Source of the DNA: Malaya genurostris | Lineage: Eukaryota; Arthropoda; Insecta; Diptera; Culicidae | Length of the DNA stretch: 64,000 nucleotides | Assembly (NCBI RefSeq): GCF_030247185.1 | Contig: NC_080572.1 | Location: 11,301,007-11,365,006, forward strand | Direction: 5' to 3' | Position numbers and translations under genes: made by a program | Shown here: positions 46,762 through 62,600 of the stretch, one piece after another | How the letters are laid out: every line of letters starts with the position of its first letter | Numbering within the stretch: the stretch's first letter is position 1 | The notes under the pieces: generated by a model | What the model saw: the letters and a program-made list of their open reading frames with translations, nothing else | What the model was told of the DNA's origin: nothing | Database searches by the model: none

Positions 46762-47657
46762 TATACCGCAATACAGATATGTACTCCCAAAATACCGATA
46801 ATTCACGGATCGTTCAGATAAATACCGATTTTTGGTTTTAGCTTACTAGACCGACATGACATGAGAAAAGGTTGCTGTGAGACCTTTTTTTTGCTCACCA
46901 AAAAAAGCCTTTGGTGGACATTTTCCTGGTACTTATGTTACGGGATTCTGATACCGATATGGTATAGATAGATTTTGGTGCCGAATACAGATTTTAGAAA
47001 AATGACCAGGCAACGCTGGGCTCCGATCATCAGATTCAGGGATGCTAGATATTTTCAAAGAAAATCTGTATTACCCTGAATCAAAGACACCATATTAACA
47101 AGATATCCAGCTCTCTCATTTCCCGAACAAATCATTAGCAACATCCTTTTTTGCGAACATGGTGCCCTCAGGCGTGTCCGCATCGAATCTCGTACATAAA
47201 AGCAGGGGAGAGAAATGTCAAATTCGTGCACGCCAGAATAGCAGCACTGCGCACCCATACAATTGACATGATATGTTGAATGTGATGCCGTGCGATGGCG
47301 TTGCTGAACTGAAGATTGATTTCGCTCCAAGCTGACATGGTCTGCCTGAATAAAAATCTGTATTTATCTGTATTGAAGAATCCAACGAACTCTTTTGCGA
47401 TCGCTGCGGTGCCCGAGTGGCGAGCTTTGAACTAAGCGATGGTGATAATTTTAAGATTTTGCTTGAAGATTCGAACAAATGCAGGGTTTTTTTTCTTATG
47501 AATCGAATACTAACATACAAAAACGTGTGAAAATTTGGTAAAAAAAATCGATCATTAATGATTCAGTAACTTTCCGTGGTATGTTTGATTGATATATATG
47601 GAGAAATCGTAACATGAAATACCAAATTCGAAGAACTGAGGTTGGGTACTGTTTTCA
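46762..47657. other. intergenic with repeat fragments
   Basis: About 47040-47240 shares sequence with 48860-49020 (aagatatccag, atctcgtacata, gagagaaatgtcaaattcgt), so it is a dispersed repeat fragment. No gene. Confidence 0.5.
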
Positions 47658-48376
47658 CACAGACTAACAGACAGGACACTCAAATTAGATTCTTTAACCA
47701 TATAAACGGTCATTTCGAATATTCCTTTAGTTGGGACAGTACTCGCATATGTCATGATAGCGCCACGTTACCCTATCAAATACATCCTGTCTGTCATCTA
47801 GACTGTGTTTATTTTTTTCATTTACCAACCGAGTTGCCATTCATACAGAATTACCTGTAATATATTGATTTGTATATCTCCATGTTAATTTCATGCAGGA
47901 TACAGATTAATTACATATTGCCAAAACTATATATAGAATTGTGCCTACTTCTCATCCTACAACGCAATACAAAATCGAACCCGTTTTGTTACAATATTTA
48001 CTTGCTTCTGGTCTGCCGTCACTTAATTTCGGGTGAAATTTACGAACACAATTCAAAATATTCTAGATGAACAACGTTGAGCAAAATAAAAGTTTACCTT
48101 CCAACATCGCTAAAAAAGTTAAATATATTATCAACGTAATCCAATAACTTATTGTGACGATTCATTATCAAATATTATGATGAAATCAGGCAACCCTGCA
48201 AGCAGCTGATCGGTATTGACAAACGAGGGGAAACCAACTAGTAAAAAACTTTTACGTAACACAAGGGGTGTACCGATAGTAAATAGTTCGCGCAGTACAA
48301 TATAGGTGGAACTAATGCATCACGAAAAATGATTTTTATAAGAATTTACTCATACTGTCATGTCTGTTAGTCTGTG
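47658..48376 (+). mobile_element. CACAGACTAACAGACA-TIR element, complete copy 2 (719 bp)
   Basis: Inverted ends cacagactaacagaca; a 7-bp gttttca lies directly outside both ends (47651-47657 and 48377-48383), which looks like the target duplication. The internal sequence is shared with 18475-18860 and 50953-51790. No transposase frame, so it is nonautonomous. The superfamily cannot be assigned; 7 bp is unusual and might be an 8-bp duplication with a mismatch. Confidence 0.8.
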
Positions 48377-50952
<2,576 letters not shown>

Positions 50953-51790
50953 CACAGACTAACAGACAGGACACTCAAATTAGATTCTTGAATCATTTTA
51001 ACGGTCATTTCGAATATTCCTTTAGTTGGGACAGTACTTACATGAGTCATGATGGCGCCACGTTACCCTATCAAAAACATGCTGTCTGTCATCTGGACTG
51101 TGTTTATTTTTTTCATTTACCAACTGAGTTGCCATTCATACAGAATTACCTGTAATGTATTGATTTGTATACGTCCATGCGAATTTCATGCCGGATACAG
51201 ATTTAATACATATTTCCAAAACTATATACATAATTGTGCCTACTTCTCATCCTCCAACGCAATACAAAATCGAACCCGTCACTTAATTTCGGGTGAAAAC
51301 TACCAACACAATAAAAAATAGTCTAGATGAACAACGTTGAATCAAATAAATTGTAACCTTCCAACATCGCGAAAAATTTAAATAGGGTAACAGAGGTATT
51401 TTGGCCCGCTTTAGGATCGATTTTATTTTGGCCCACTTTGTAAAAATATCCACCAAATGTTTTAATTTCTTTGAAAAATCCTTCCGCAATAGGTAATTTT
51501 ATGTGATTAGCTTCAAACTGATGCATAATGGGTTACCTAAGATCGATTGAATCCATATAGTTTGTTAGGTGGGCCAAAATATATGAAGTGGCCAAAATAC
51601 CTCTGTTACCCTATATTATCAACGTAATCCAATAATGTATTGTGACCATTCATTTTCAAATATTATGATGAAATCAGGCATCCCTGCAAGCAGCTGATCG
51701 GTGTTGACAAACGAGGGGAAACCAACTAGTAAAAAAACTTTTACATAACACAAGGGGTGTACAGATAGTAAATAGTTCGCGCAGTTCCCA
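50953..51790 (+). mobile_element. CACAGACTAACAGACA-TIR element copy 3, with a nested MITE
   Basis: Matches copy 2 (47658-48376) from its left terminus to about cgcgcagt, where it diverges, so the right end is lost. It is interrupted by the MITE at 51385-51611; without that insert its length fits copy 2. Confidence 0.85.
51385..51611. mobile_element. MITE gggtaacagaggtattttgg, copy 2, nested
   Basis: 227 bp with near-perfect inverted ends and TA on each side (51383-51384, 51612-51613). The equivalent place in copy 2 of the host repeat (near 48120) reads aaatatattatcaacg with a single TA and no insert, confirming both the ends and the TA target. Confidence 0.95.
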
Positions 51791-52152
51791 TCTAAATTAA
51801 ATTATCTAGACATTGTCGGGATAGATTTTAGATCCATGCTTTTGAAGGCGAGAAATTCAATGAAAAAAGACTTTCCCGACCGTTAATGTTAATCATTCTG
51901 AAATTTTCACAGAATAATCTTAACTAATTTTTTAAGAGGCTGTTAGTTAGGTGTTTTGATATTCGTTTCCTAGAAAATTAGATTTGTAGCGTGAAAATAG
52001 CCCTCTAAAACACCCTTAAATGTTGATATAAAGAATTATATTTGCATAGAACCGATCAGTAAGCAGCAATTTGAAAACAAGACCCACGATAGAATTAATT
52101 TTTAATTCGAAACACAATTTATTCAACAAGAGATAACCGATATTTAATTTAT
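51791..52152. other. 3' flank of the DMAC2-like gene
   Basis: AT-rich. An AATAAA on the - strand at 52118-52123 is about 30 bases past the stop codon and is the likely poly(A) signal. Confidence 0.45.
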
Positions 52153-53022
52153 TCATTCAGTTTTTACCACCAAGAGCGGATTCCATTCTTCTAGTAAAAC
52201 AACACTCATCTTCCACATGATGTCTTTCTCGGGGTCATCAACTAGAAGAAGCTTTAAACTGGGTAATCGGTACAGACAATTCAGACCCCTATTGGTGACG
52301 GCCGTTCCTGTGAGGTTTAAAACCTCGAGCGACGGAAAGTCTGAGCCAGACAATCGATCCAAATACCAGTCATCAAATTTAGTAACATTTTTAAACGACA
52401 GATGTTTCAAATAACGCAGCCTTCGAATATTTTCCATGCCTTCGTAAAATAAATCAATACCGTCGCATTTGATTTCTTCCAGTACCATATTTGGAACGTA
52501 GACTTTTGGAAGGTCATATTCATCTTTTTCATTCATCTTGACCCAATCTGTTTGGCCACGGAATCTGGCCGTTAAATCGAAATTAGTTCGAAATGCTTTA
52601 TTATGCTATAGAAAACAGTACCTTACTGAACCGCCTCGGTGAACAAGAAAATGGGCTGTGGCTAGATCTTCCCCTAGAATCGCATGTCTTTGTGGGATAA
52701 ATTTTTGCATGTGAGCATCAATTCGGGTCCTCCGTTTCGTCCACCATCGCATTAGTCCGGAAGGAGATATATCGACCGGTTGCTGCAGGATTTCCAGTAA
52801 TTCCGAGTTGCGATTCGATGTCTCGAACAATTTAAAGTTGCTTTTAACAGCATCGTCTCGCTCACTGTACTCCTTTCGCCATTTGAGTTTGCGTTTGTCC
52901 GCCTCTATTTGTTCCTTGATGTGAGTTAACTTGGGATCATCCAAACCATTTTGGCTGTTTAGCTGGCGAAAGGCTGATGAGGTGAAACGACGGAAAATAC
53001 TGTTTTGATTAAACTTGAGCAT
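52153..53022 (-). CDS. DMAC2: DMAC2 / ATP synthase subunit s-like mitochondrial protein, 2 exons
   Basis: Spliced as complement(52153-52564, 52622-53022), giving 270 residues. The 57-bp intron (donor GTACTG, acceptor CCAG) was chosen because it removes an in-frame stop and restores the continuous motif HRGGSVRFRGQTDWVK typical of the family. The first 25 residues are basic and Ser/Arg-rich without acids, as in a mitochondrial targeting peptide. The C-terminal half has leucine-rich repeat character (LKHLSFKNV, LEVLNLTGTAVTNRGL, LKLLLVDD). Vertebrate DMAC2 helps assemble the distal membrane arm of complex I, while its paralogue DMAC2L is linked to ATP synthase; length favours DMAC2. It is head-to-head with the YTHDC2-like gene. 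Confidence 0.8.
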
Positions 53023-53651
53023 GATAGCTGATTAAATAACACCGAGCAGCGCTAATTGTATATTATTGTTTGTTTTTTTTTTACTCACGGTATCCAAATG
53101 ACAGAAACCACAGAAACTAAAAACGCCACTAAGCATTACTGCAGGTAACTCAGTACATTCGAGGGGTCATTTGATGAATTTTATCGGAAAATATTTTCAG
53201 TAGTTATTTTCAATTTATTTATTTGAACATGATATTTAATAAAATAAAATAAAAGTTTTTAGATATAGTTACTATTTTAAAAATCATCAGCTGTTCGTGG
53301 AACTAGAACTATATTCACAAGGTTTACTTCACTCAACCATTTAGTCGAAAGACTTTGCAATAAGCATTCCTCAATCAACCGTGAGTGACCTCGTGAGCTA
53401 CCGATTAACGTTATTTGCTACTCAACAAAATTTTGACAGCAGTGCTAAAAAATTGGTGGGCTCTGCTGTGAAAAGGTGGAAAAATCGTCATCTGCGTAAT
53501 AAATGTTCATTTTCTGAACCGATTTTATTCCGGAAAGGCAAATTTCCTAATCGTTGGCTTTCGAGCCCGATTCCCGATCAGCCGAGGTAAATAGAAGTGA
53601 GTGAGATTGTCAGTGAAAGAAGAAAATTGATCTTTTTTCTGATTACTTTTG
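53023..53651. promoter_or_regulatory. shared divergent promoter region, DMAC2-like and YTHDC2-like
   Basis: The 629-bp gap between the two start codons must hold both promoters and 5' UTRs. No TATA box is obvious. A short open frame at 53381-53590 has no recognisable motif and is not called. Confidence 0.5.
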
Positions 53652-56600
53652 ATGGGGCGAAAAAATCAAACACGAATGAAACAGCAGCGCTCCAACATGG
53701 CCGGCCGAGGAGGAGGAGCAAAATCCAACGTAAACATCGAGGAAGATGTTCGCATTGCAATCCACTATATGATTGACAAATTCGTGCAGGATGAAAAGTT
53801 AAATGAGTTTGACTTCCCGGCTTCGTTCACCCGGGAGCACCGAGCATACATACACGATTATGTTAAAAACAAATCGCTAAAGTCCAGGTCCCATGGGAAA
53901 GGTGAGTGAACTTGAAGATAGTGTTGGTAGTAGGTCATCGCTATTGATAAAAATAATTGATAAAAACATTTGTAGGCAATCAACGTTACCTGACGATCTA
54001 CAAATCGAACATTCTGTCTTTAATCCACGACGATGCCAGTTTGAATATGAGTGATCATTCGCGGGAACTTATCCAAGTTCTGCTGCACAAACAGGGCGGC
54101 TTTCAAAAAGAAATAGCGGAATCCCACGCACGAAGAAAACTTTTCCCATGCCTCACCGCGTACAGTTTGAATCTGGGTTCACCTAACAATTCTGTCAAAT
54201 GCATCCCGCCACCATCGAATTCCAGCCTGCTGGTCATCCAGGAACGTCACCGCCTACCAATAGCTCCCTTTCGAGAAACAATTTTGAATTGCTTGGCCCA
54301 GAATCAGGTTATGATTCTTTCGGGTAGTACTGGCTCGGGAAAAACTACACAAATTCCCCAGTACATTTTAGAATCCAGCGCACAGCGTGGAGAGGCGTGC
54401 CGAATTATCTGTACACAACCTAGAAGATTGTCCGCCATCACGGTAGCCGATCGAGTCAGTTTTGAGCGGAATGAGCCCCTCGGTCAAACGGTTGGCTATC
54501 AGATTCGTTTGGAAAGTCGATTAAGTCCAATCACCAACTTGATATTTTGTACAAATGGTGTCCTATTGCGTTGCCTGATGGGAAAGAATGCCAACAGCAT
54601 TCTCAACGATGTAACTCACATAATCGTGGACGAAGTGCACGAGCGGGATCAGTACTCGGACTTTTTGCTCATCTCGCTCAAGGAAAAAGTCCTACAGCAC
54701 GCCAACATCAAGATAATTCTAATGTCGGCAACTATCGAATCGAACACATTCTCACGTTACTTCAACAACTGTCCGCTGATCGAAATCCCGGGAAGATTGT
54801 TCCCGATCGAGAGTTGCTATCTGGAGGATGTACTGTACAGGGTAGATAGCTACAATACAAAAATCAATGACGTCAAGCGACAGTTTAAGAGCACGCCTGA
54901 TTTTACTAGGGCGATGACGCAGAATCAGCAACGGCCGGATGTTGTGAATACGGCTAATATGGATAACGAAACTATTCTACTGATGAATGACATTCTCGAG
55001 CTGTGCTGGATTGAGAATAATCCGGACGATTTTAACCACTTTTTCTATTTAGTTGAAGACGAGAACAACCCGATAAACTTTCAACATACAGAGACAAAGA
55101 TGACGGCACTGATGATTGCTGCTGCCAAGGGTAAGTAGTAGATCTGAGAATGCATTCGTTCAATTGTATTTTTTTTTCTCTTGTAGGCTACACCAATGTG
55201 GTTAAGCGTTTGCTGGAAATGGGAGCTGATTCGTCTGTGCAAGGCAAACACAATTTTACCGCTCTTGATTGGTCAATCAGCATTAACGGGCACAGTGCAT
55301 GTTCGCAGCTATTGGAGATAGCCAATAATCCGCCACAGCAGCAGATTCAAATGCAGTCTCCGCCTAAGCAGCTTTCGAAATTACTGCTTGATGTGTACCA
55401 TAGTACGGTGAATGATGAGAAAATTGATCACCGTTTGATACTAGATATCATAATGTATATTTGTACTCAGTTGGCACCTGGTGCGATCTTGGTGTTCCTT
55501 CCCGGTTATGACGATATCCTGGAACAGTACGAAACTCTAAACAGCCGACTGAGTGGAGCGATAAATTTCAGAATCTATATGCTGCATAGTAATATGCAGA
55601 CAAATGATCAGAATGCTGTGTTTAAACCTGTTCCTCCGAACACTAGGAAAATCATTCTTTCGACAAATATTGCAGAAACGTCGATCACCATTGACGATGT
55701 GGTTTACGTGATCGACAGCGGCAAAGTGAAACAGAAACACTATGATTCAGTTACATCCACGACATCGCTGACAGCGACGTGGATCTCCCAGGCCTGTGCC
55801 ACTCAACGAGCGGGTCGAGCTGGACGAACAAAACCTGGTATTTGCTTCCGACTTTTCACTCGACAGCGTTTCGAAGCCATGGATAAATTTACCCTGCCGG
55901 AGATTCTGCGAGTACCGCTGACAGAAATTTGCCTACAGACGTCGATTATTGCCAGTCATACATCGATTCTGAATTTTCTTAGCAAAGCCATTCAACCGCC
56001 GTCCACGATGAGCATCAAACAGAGTATTAAACTGTTGCAGAAATTGGGTGCTCTGGACGACGATGAAAACCTCACGGAACTGGGACTGATTCTTGCCGAT
56101 CTGCCGGTCGATGCACGATTCGGCAAAATTTTACTGTACGGAATTTTCCTGAAATGTATCGATCCCATTCTGACCATCGTAAGCGCTCTGAGTGTCAACG
56201 ATCCGTTCGTACTGCCGACGACTGCTGCCGACAAGGACCGTGCTGCGAAATCAAAACGCGACATGGCCGAGGATTCGTACAGCGATTGTCTTTGTCTATT
56301 GCGGGCCTTCCAGAAGTGGAATGAGGTAAGTTTGAAGAGCTTGGGTGAGAGGGATGGGGAGGGGAGTTGTGTGGAGTGGAGAGTGGAGAGTGGAGTGGAT
56401 AGAAGAGAAGTGGAGAGTGGAATGACAAACCACTCATTTTTCACGGATGGAGAGACCAATCTGTCTCAAGCCTAACTTTAAAAAAACGGACGAATGTTTT
56501 TCGTATTTACTTTTAATGTGGAACACATTTTTGTTTTCTATACAGGGGTGCAAATCAGAAACTAAAGAAAAATACACGTAGATATGTGGTCAGGTTTTGA

Positions 56601-59600
56601 ACAATTACAGTCAATTTTGTATCAATTATTGGTATTATGTCACCATTTGATTGGAAATATTTCTACGTATTGATTTGAATGTACATAGCCATGTATTTTT
56701 AATTGTACAGGGTGATTTTTTAAGAGCTTGAGAACTTTTTTAAACAATAAAACGCATAAAATTTGCAAAATCTCATCGGTTCTTTATTTTAAACGTTAGA
56801 TTGGTACATGACATTTACTTTTTGAAGATAATTTCATTTAAATGTTGACCGCGGCTGCGTCTTAGGTGGTCCATTCGGAAAATCCGCTTTTTTATCGACA
56901 AATTTTGTTCAGCGATGAGGTTCATTTCTGGTTGAATGGCTACGTAAATAAGCAAAATTGCCGCATTTGGAGTGAAGAGCAACCAGAAGCCGTTCAAGAA
57001 CTGCCCATGCATCCCGAAAAATGCACTGTTTGGTGTGGTTTGTACGCTGGTGGAATCATTGGACCGTATTTTTTCAAAGATGCTGTTGGACGCAACGTTA
57101 CAGTGAATGGCGATCGCTATCGTTCGATGCTAACAAACTTTTTGTTGCCAAAAATGGAAGAACTGAACTTGGTTGACATGTGGTTTCAACAAGATGGCGC
57201 TACATGCCACACAGCTCGCGATTCTATGGCCATTTTGAGGGAAAACTTCGGAGAACAATTCATCTCAAGAAATGGACCGGTAAGTTGGCCACCAAGATCA
57301 TGCGATTTGACGCCTTTAGACTATTTTTTGTGGGGCTACGTCAAGTCTAAAGTCTACAGAAATAAGCCAGTAACTATTCCAGCTTTGGAAGACAACATTT
57401 CCGAAGAAATTCGGGCTATTCCGGCCGAAATGCTCGAAAAAGTTGCCCAAAATTGGACTTTCCGAATGGACCACCTAAGACGCAGCCGCGGTCAACATTT
57501 AAATGAAATTATCTTCAAAAAGTAAATGTCATGTACCAATCTAACGTTTAAAATAAAGAACCGATGAGATTTTGCAAATTTTATGCGTTTTATTGTTTAA
57601 AAAAGTTCTCAAGCTCTTAAAAAATCACCCTATATATCATTGAAATGTTGATTAATAGCTAACAGTGTCCTATTTTGTCTGCAAAAAATCTCCGGCATAC
57701 CGGTTTTCCCTGTCATAGTCGACGGTTTTGAAGTAGTAAGCGATATATCAAAGGAAAAGCATCGCTCTGATTGCTCAATCGATGCAAAAGCGAAACTGTT
57801 GGAAGCACGCGAATCTATAAATAGAAGCGAAATTATAGCTAACGTTTCAGTCCTACGCGTAGCATGCTAAAGATAGGTTGTTGCTAGACAGCAAGACAAA
57901 AAGTGCCATACAACGATTTGAAGCTTTAATTGGTATGCTCTGATCTTGTGTCATGCAAGATCGGATGAAATTCCATGGTATGTCGTTTCGCTTGAGAAAT
58001 TGACAACTACTCCAAGATAATTTTGGAGTGCATAAGATTAATTCCTAATTTATATAAGATGAACTCGATTGATAATGAGAAAAAGTTTATCGCTTCATGG
58101 TACTTTCGCAGAATGGTACTAATGGTAGAGAAACGCTATGAAAATAACTGCTTGCGTACAAAACTTGAACACAAGCTTGGCGAAGAGAAGCTTAAATATC
58201 GATATCCGTATCGCAAGCGTGTACAAACATATAATTGCATACATTTGGGCTACTGATGTAATTTCGTCGGCTATAAAACAAATACAAATCATGACAAATA
58301 GAGTCTATATTCTGGGTTCGCGTGTTCGGTTTTGGTTCCTAATAAAGATCAATCTAAGCAGACTCTCGTGCATTTGCGAATTCAAAAGTGTGGCGATTGA
58401 TTCAACTATTTGATTGTAGATCATTAGAAATTTTGGTTGCCTTGTTCCACATCAATAGCTTGAACAACCACATGGGGCTGATCCTTGTAGTTTTTTTTAT
58501 ATTAATATAGATCTGAAAGTTAATTGTACAAAAATACTCTAATAAACTCAACATACACTGAAAAATGGTGAATAATGCTTTTTCAAGCATTGAAAAGTAA
58601 TCGAACACTTTTATTAGAAAACGTTTCTTTAGGTTTTTTTTCCTAAATTGATTAGTGTCAATTAAATATGCGCAGTTACAAGTGAGATAATTTAAGATTA
58701 ATTTTCAGGTGGTCTTCCTCCTAGAAGTAGCCATTTCCGAAACTCAGAGTTTTAATAATTTTAATTCGGTCACTTTTTGAATTGTTGAAAAAATAAAATA
58801 CTTATTTTTCAGTGTGAAAATTATTCTAAAACTTTTTTTCGACATGATTTTTCTATCAATAACAGTACCATGATTGGAAAAAAATTTCATGCTGGAATTC
58901 ATTTTGATTCTAAATTAGTCTTGAGTCAAATTGGCCAAATTTGTCAAATTTCCATTCGTCCAAAACAAATGGTTTGTTATACTGAATGTTTCATCCAAAT
59001 TGGAGCAAGATGGTCCTGATTACACCACCTTTTCCGATGTTAATTTGTTGAACTTTTCATGAGTGATTTTGGACTTTAAAAGTTGTTTCAAATTATTGTT
59101 AAATGAAATAATGTTCGACATTCGGTTTAATAGTAATAGAAGTAAATATATTGATTGAAACAATTCGAGGCACTTGCTCGCAGCAACAAGCAACAAGTCT
59201 ACTACTGCGTTGTCGAGTAATAACCGTTAGTAGTAAATTATTGTGAGCTCCTGGTTTTGTGAATGATGAACATCATTCATATCTCTTAGCTTGAGCTTGA
59301 GTGACCACCCCTGGTTGCTACTCCGTTACTGATCGGGATTAGCTGGAATTGTACAGGGAATTTCTAGATGATCCAACCTGGGACTGGCAAATCATCCTTC
59401 AATGTACATCTTCTGGTAATCCCAGAATTCATTGATCAGTATCGGCGCCGGCCAGACCCGAACGTAGATCGTCTAAGGAATGGGAAGGAATGTTAGTCCA
59501 ACACTTGTTGTTACTAGAGGCCGTAAATAACACTGCGCACTCCACAAGTGTGACGGGAGAAATATTTTTGTTAGTAAAAATTTCAGTATAGGTATTATTC

Positions 59601-62600
59601 GCGCGCCACTCAGTATGTTCCTGTTTCAAGATGCTCGGATGCACCACTAAACTTACTCACTTCCCGAGTGAACGTTTCAACTATATCCTATATTGAAGTC
59701 CCGGGAAGTCTTGATTCACAGCTCGACATATTCAAAACAGTTGTTATAAAATCATTTTAAATTACTAAATAAAGGTCAACAGATATCACGCGCGTCTTGT
59801 TTCTGTATTATTTCCACTTATTTTAATTATTTATAAAAAATAATAATTGGATATATTGGTTGATCTGGGCAGCCGGCTACCGAGAAAAATATTTATTGTT
59901 TGAAATATTAATATCAAGTGTTTTTTACTAAAAATTTTTAGTAAAAATTTTTGATACCGAATAACCTTAGAAATGCATGAAACGTCCGGATCTGGTGTAA
60001 TTTGAACTTATTTTTCGAAAAATCGGAAATTTTCTTAGTGTCAAAGAGTTGACCTCAAAAATTTTTTCTTGATAACACCAGAAACATTATAATCAACCGA
60101 ATCAAGCAAATCGGAGGTAAAAATCATCAGTTTAGTGCAAATCTAGAATAATTTGATTAGCTTTGTGCAGTACGAAATTCTCACCAAACGAGTGCAAATA
60201 AAGCTAGCATTTGGTTGCTTCGAGTTCGAGAAAATTGTTCGAAAAGCGTTCAAAATATGGTGGAGAATTCCAAAATTTGGCCCTTCTGAAAGCCGGAAAT
60301 GAATCCCATACAGCATTTTGGTAGTTTCTTTCACTCAAATATTGAAACATATGAGCGATTGTACGACTTGTGTTACGATTATATTCATGTAACGATTTCC
60401 TCTGGGTCAAGGCTCAAACTTACAAATGAATTTGACTGGCGCCCTTCTTCCTAGAATACAAACGCAAGCTTCCGAAACCGAATGGTTCTTTACAGCACTA
60501 CAAAATCTTAAACGGTATCAAATCAGTTAATATCGATACACATCTCGAATGCAGTCCTACGTCAATCTCGCGATTATGTCTCTGACGTTATCTATCTCAA
60601 GTTATCTGGAACTGAATTCGGCATTTGGATTTTAAACATAGATTTGGAAATTTCTCTGATCAGAATCGGCATATTCGACCTGAATTCCGGATTTAGACTG
60701 AGATTTTGAAGCTGGATTCTGTGCCTGAATCCTGATTCTGGACCTGAACCAAAATTCTGAACCTGGATTTGGGTTCTGGATATGAATCTGAATTCTGAAC
60801 CGGAACACTGAAACTGAACCGGGTTTCTGGACATGAGTTCTGAACCTAGACCTGAACTCGGGACTTGTAACCAACTTGGAGCTGAGTTCTAGATCTGGAA
60901 CGGGATTTTGTACCTAGACAGAAGTTCTGGACCATAATTCTGATCCTGCATCCATGACCAGAGATTCTTGATCTAAATTCTGAACTCAGAATTCTAGATC
61001 TGAACCGGAATTCGGGGCTGTAATTTCAGACATGAATTCTAAATATAGTTCTGATGAACATCATTCATATCTCTTAGAACCAAAATCGGAAAAACGCCAT
61101 GGCTAGTGTTGGAGTTCAAAGTACACTCAAGTATCTTTAAGCGGTGCTGCATGGGTAGTTTCGTCAGTGCGAGTGAAGGTAAACACATGCAAAGTCGGCA
61201 ATTTTTATCCATTTTTTTTTTTAAATGAAAACGTTAGTTAAATGTTTTCCAGCTCGTCAATTGTTATTTACAATAGGTACTGAACTGTAAGTTTCCCCAT
61301 GTTCTCACTAGCGGTATTCGATTCCAAATTTTTATCAAAAATGTTGGGGCAACAGCCTTCACTACTGCTTGGTTGCTACGGACTAATTATTTCACTTATT
61401 TCAGGTAAAACCATCGATGAAGGAGCGTCAGTTTTGCAATCGTTTCTTCCTCAATTCGGGCACGATGGACACTATCTCGAGCCTGCGGAGTAAGATTCTT
61501 GGCCATTTGCGGTCGGTTGGACTAGTCAAGAGCTACGGATCCGGCAATATACAGGACATAAATCAGTACTCGGACAGCTGGGCCGTAGTAAAAGCTTGCC
61601 TAGTGGCCGGACTCTATCCAAATGTCTGTCGTGTCGATAAGGAGAATGCGACTATCAAAACACGGATTGAGAAGAAAATAAGTCCCCATCCAAGTTCGGT
61701 GATTAGGGATAAGTCATTGAAGAAGAACAAAGAAAGTATTCTGTCGCTTCCATCCGAGTGGATCGTTTTCGAGGAGAAAACCCGGGCTGGGACGCACTGT
61801 CTTATTAAGTGCAATACGGTTGTGGCGCCTGTTACGATTGCGCTATTTTGTGGTCCAATGTTTCTTGCAGAGGAGGAATCACTCATCCCGTGGAAGGAAC
61901 TGGACGAGTCGAATTCGGACAACGATGAACATGATATGTCCGACAAGAGCAAACTGGTTGTAGACGATTGGATCAATTTCGCCGTTGACAGTGAATTTGG
62001 TATGTCCGTATTTCACTTCCGACATAAGTTGAGTGCGCTCTTTCTCAAGTTTATCAGCAATCCGAAAGCATATCAGCCTCTCGGAAGCGATTTGTACCTG
62101 TTGAATACGGTAGTTCAGCTACTGGAGGAGGAAGAACGCCACCTCGGATTTGCCGGCCATACCAACATTGGCCAGAAGCCTCGACCTGTGATACAGAACC
62201 ATCTGAACCTGAATAATGGGGCGCCGAATGCGTTCAACTTTTCACCGAAAGATTTTAAGCATGGACCAGGTGGAGGTGGAAGCCATAACAACAATAATAA
62301 TAACAACAACAATAACCACGGTGGCAAGAATCAGAATCGACATCAACAGCATCATCACGGTGGTGGTGGTGGTGGTGGAGGTGGTGTTGGTGGAGGCGGC
62401 GTCGGAGGTGGTGGTGGCGGATGTGGTAAACAGCATAACAATAAAAAACTGGAAGGCAAAACAAGATATTTTGTTGTGCATGCGGCATCCGTTCAACAGG
62501 TCCAGTTGGCAGCAGACAGCCCGGACAGTTGGAGTTTTACCGCGTCACTTCAGCCCAAGCTGACCAAGTTGTTGAAGGTAAGTGACTGGCTCGATTTGTT

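Noticed and set aside
52606..52640. stop codon interrupting the DMAC2-like gene (pseudogene)
   Set aside because: A 57-bp intron with GT-AG ends removes it and restores the family motif exactly.
55141..55186. separate gene starting at 55150
   Set aside because: This is the intron before exon 3 of the YTHDC2-like gene; the open frame only extends into it by chance.
61299..61493. 64-codon open frame starting in the intron
   Set aside because: Frame disagrees with the conserved exon 4 frame, and it crosses a good splice acceptor.
62115..62563. open frames on both strands over the Asn/Gly tract
   Set aside because: Triplet-rich low-complexity DNA gives open frames in every phase; only the frame continuous with the helicase is supported.
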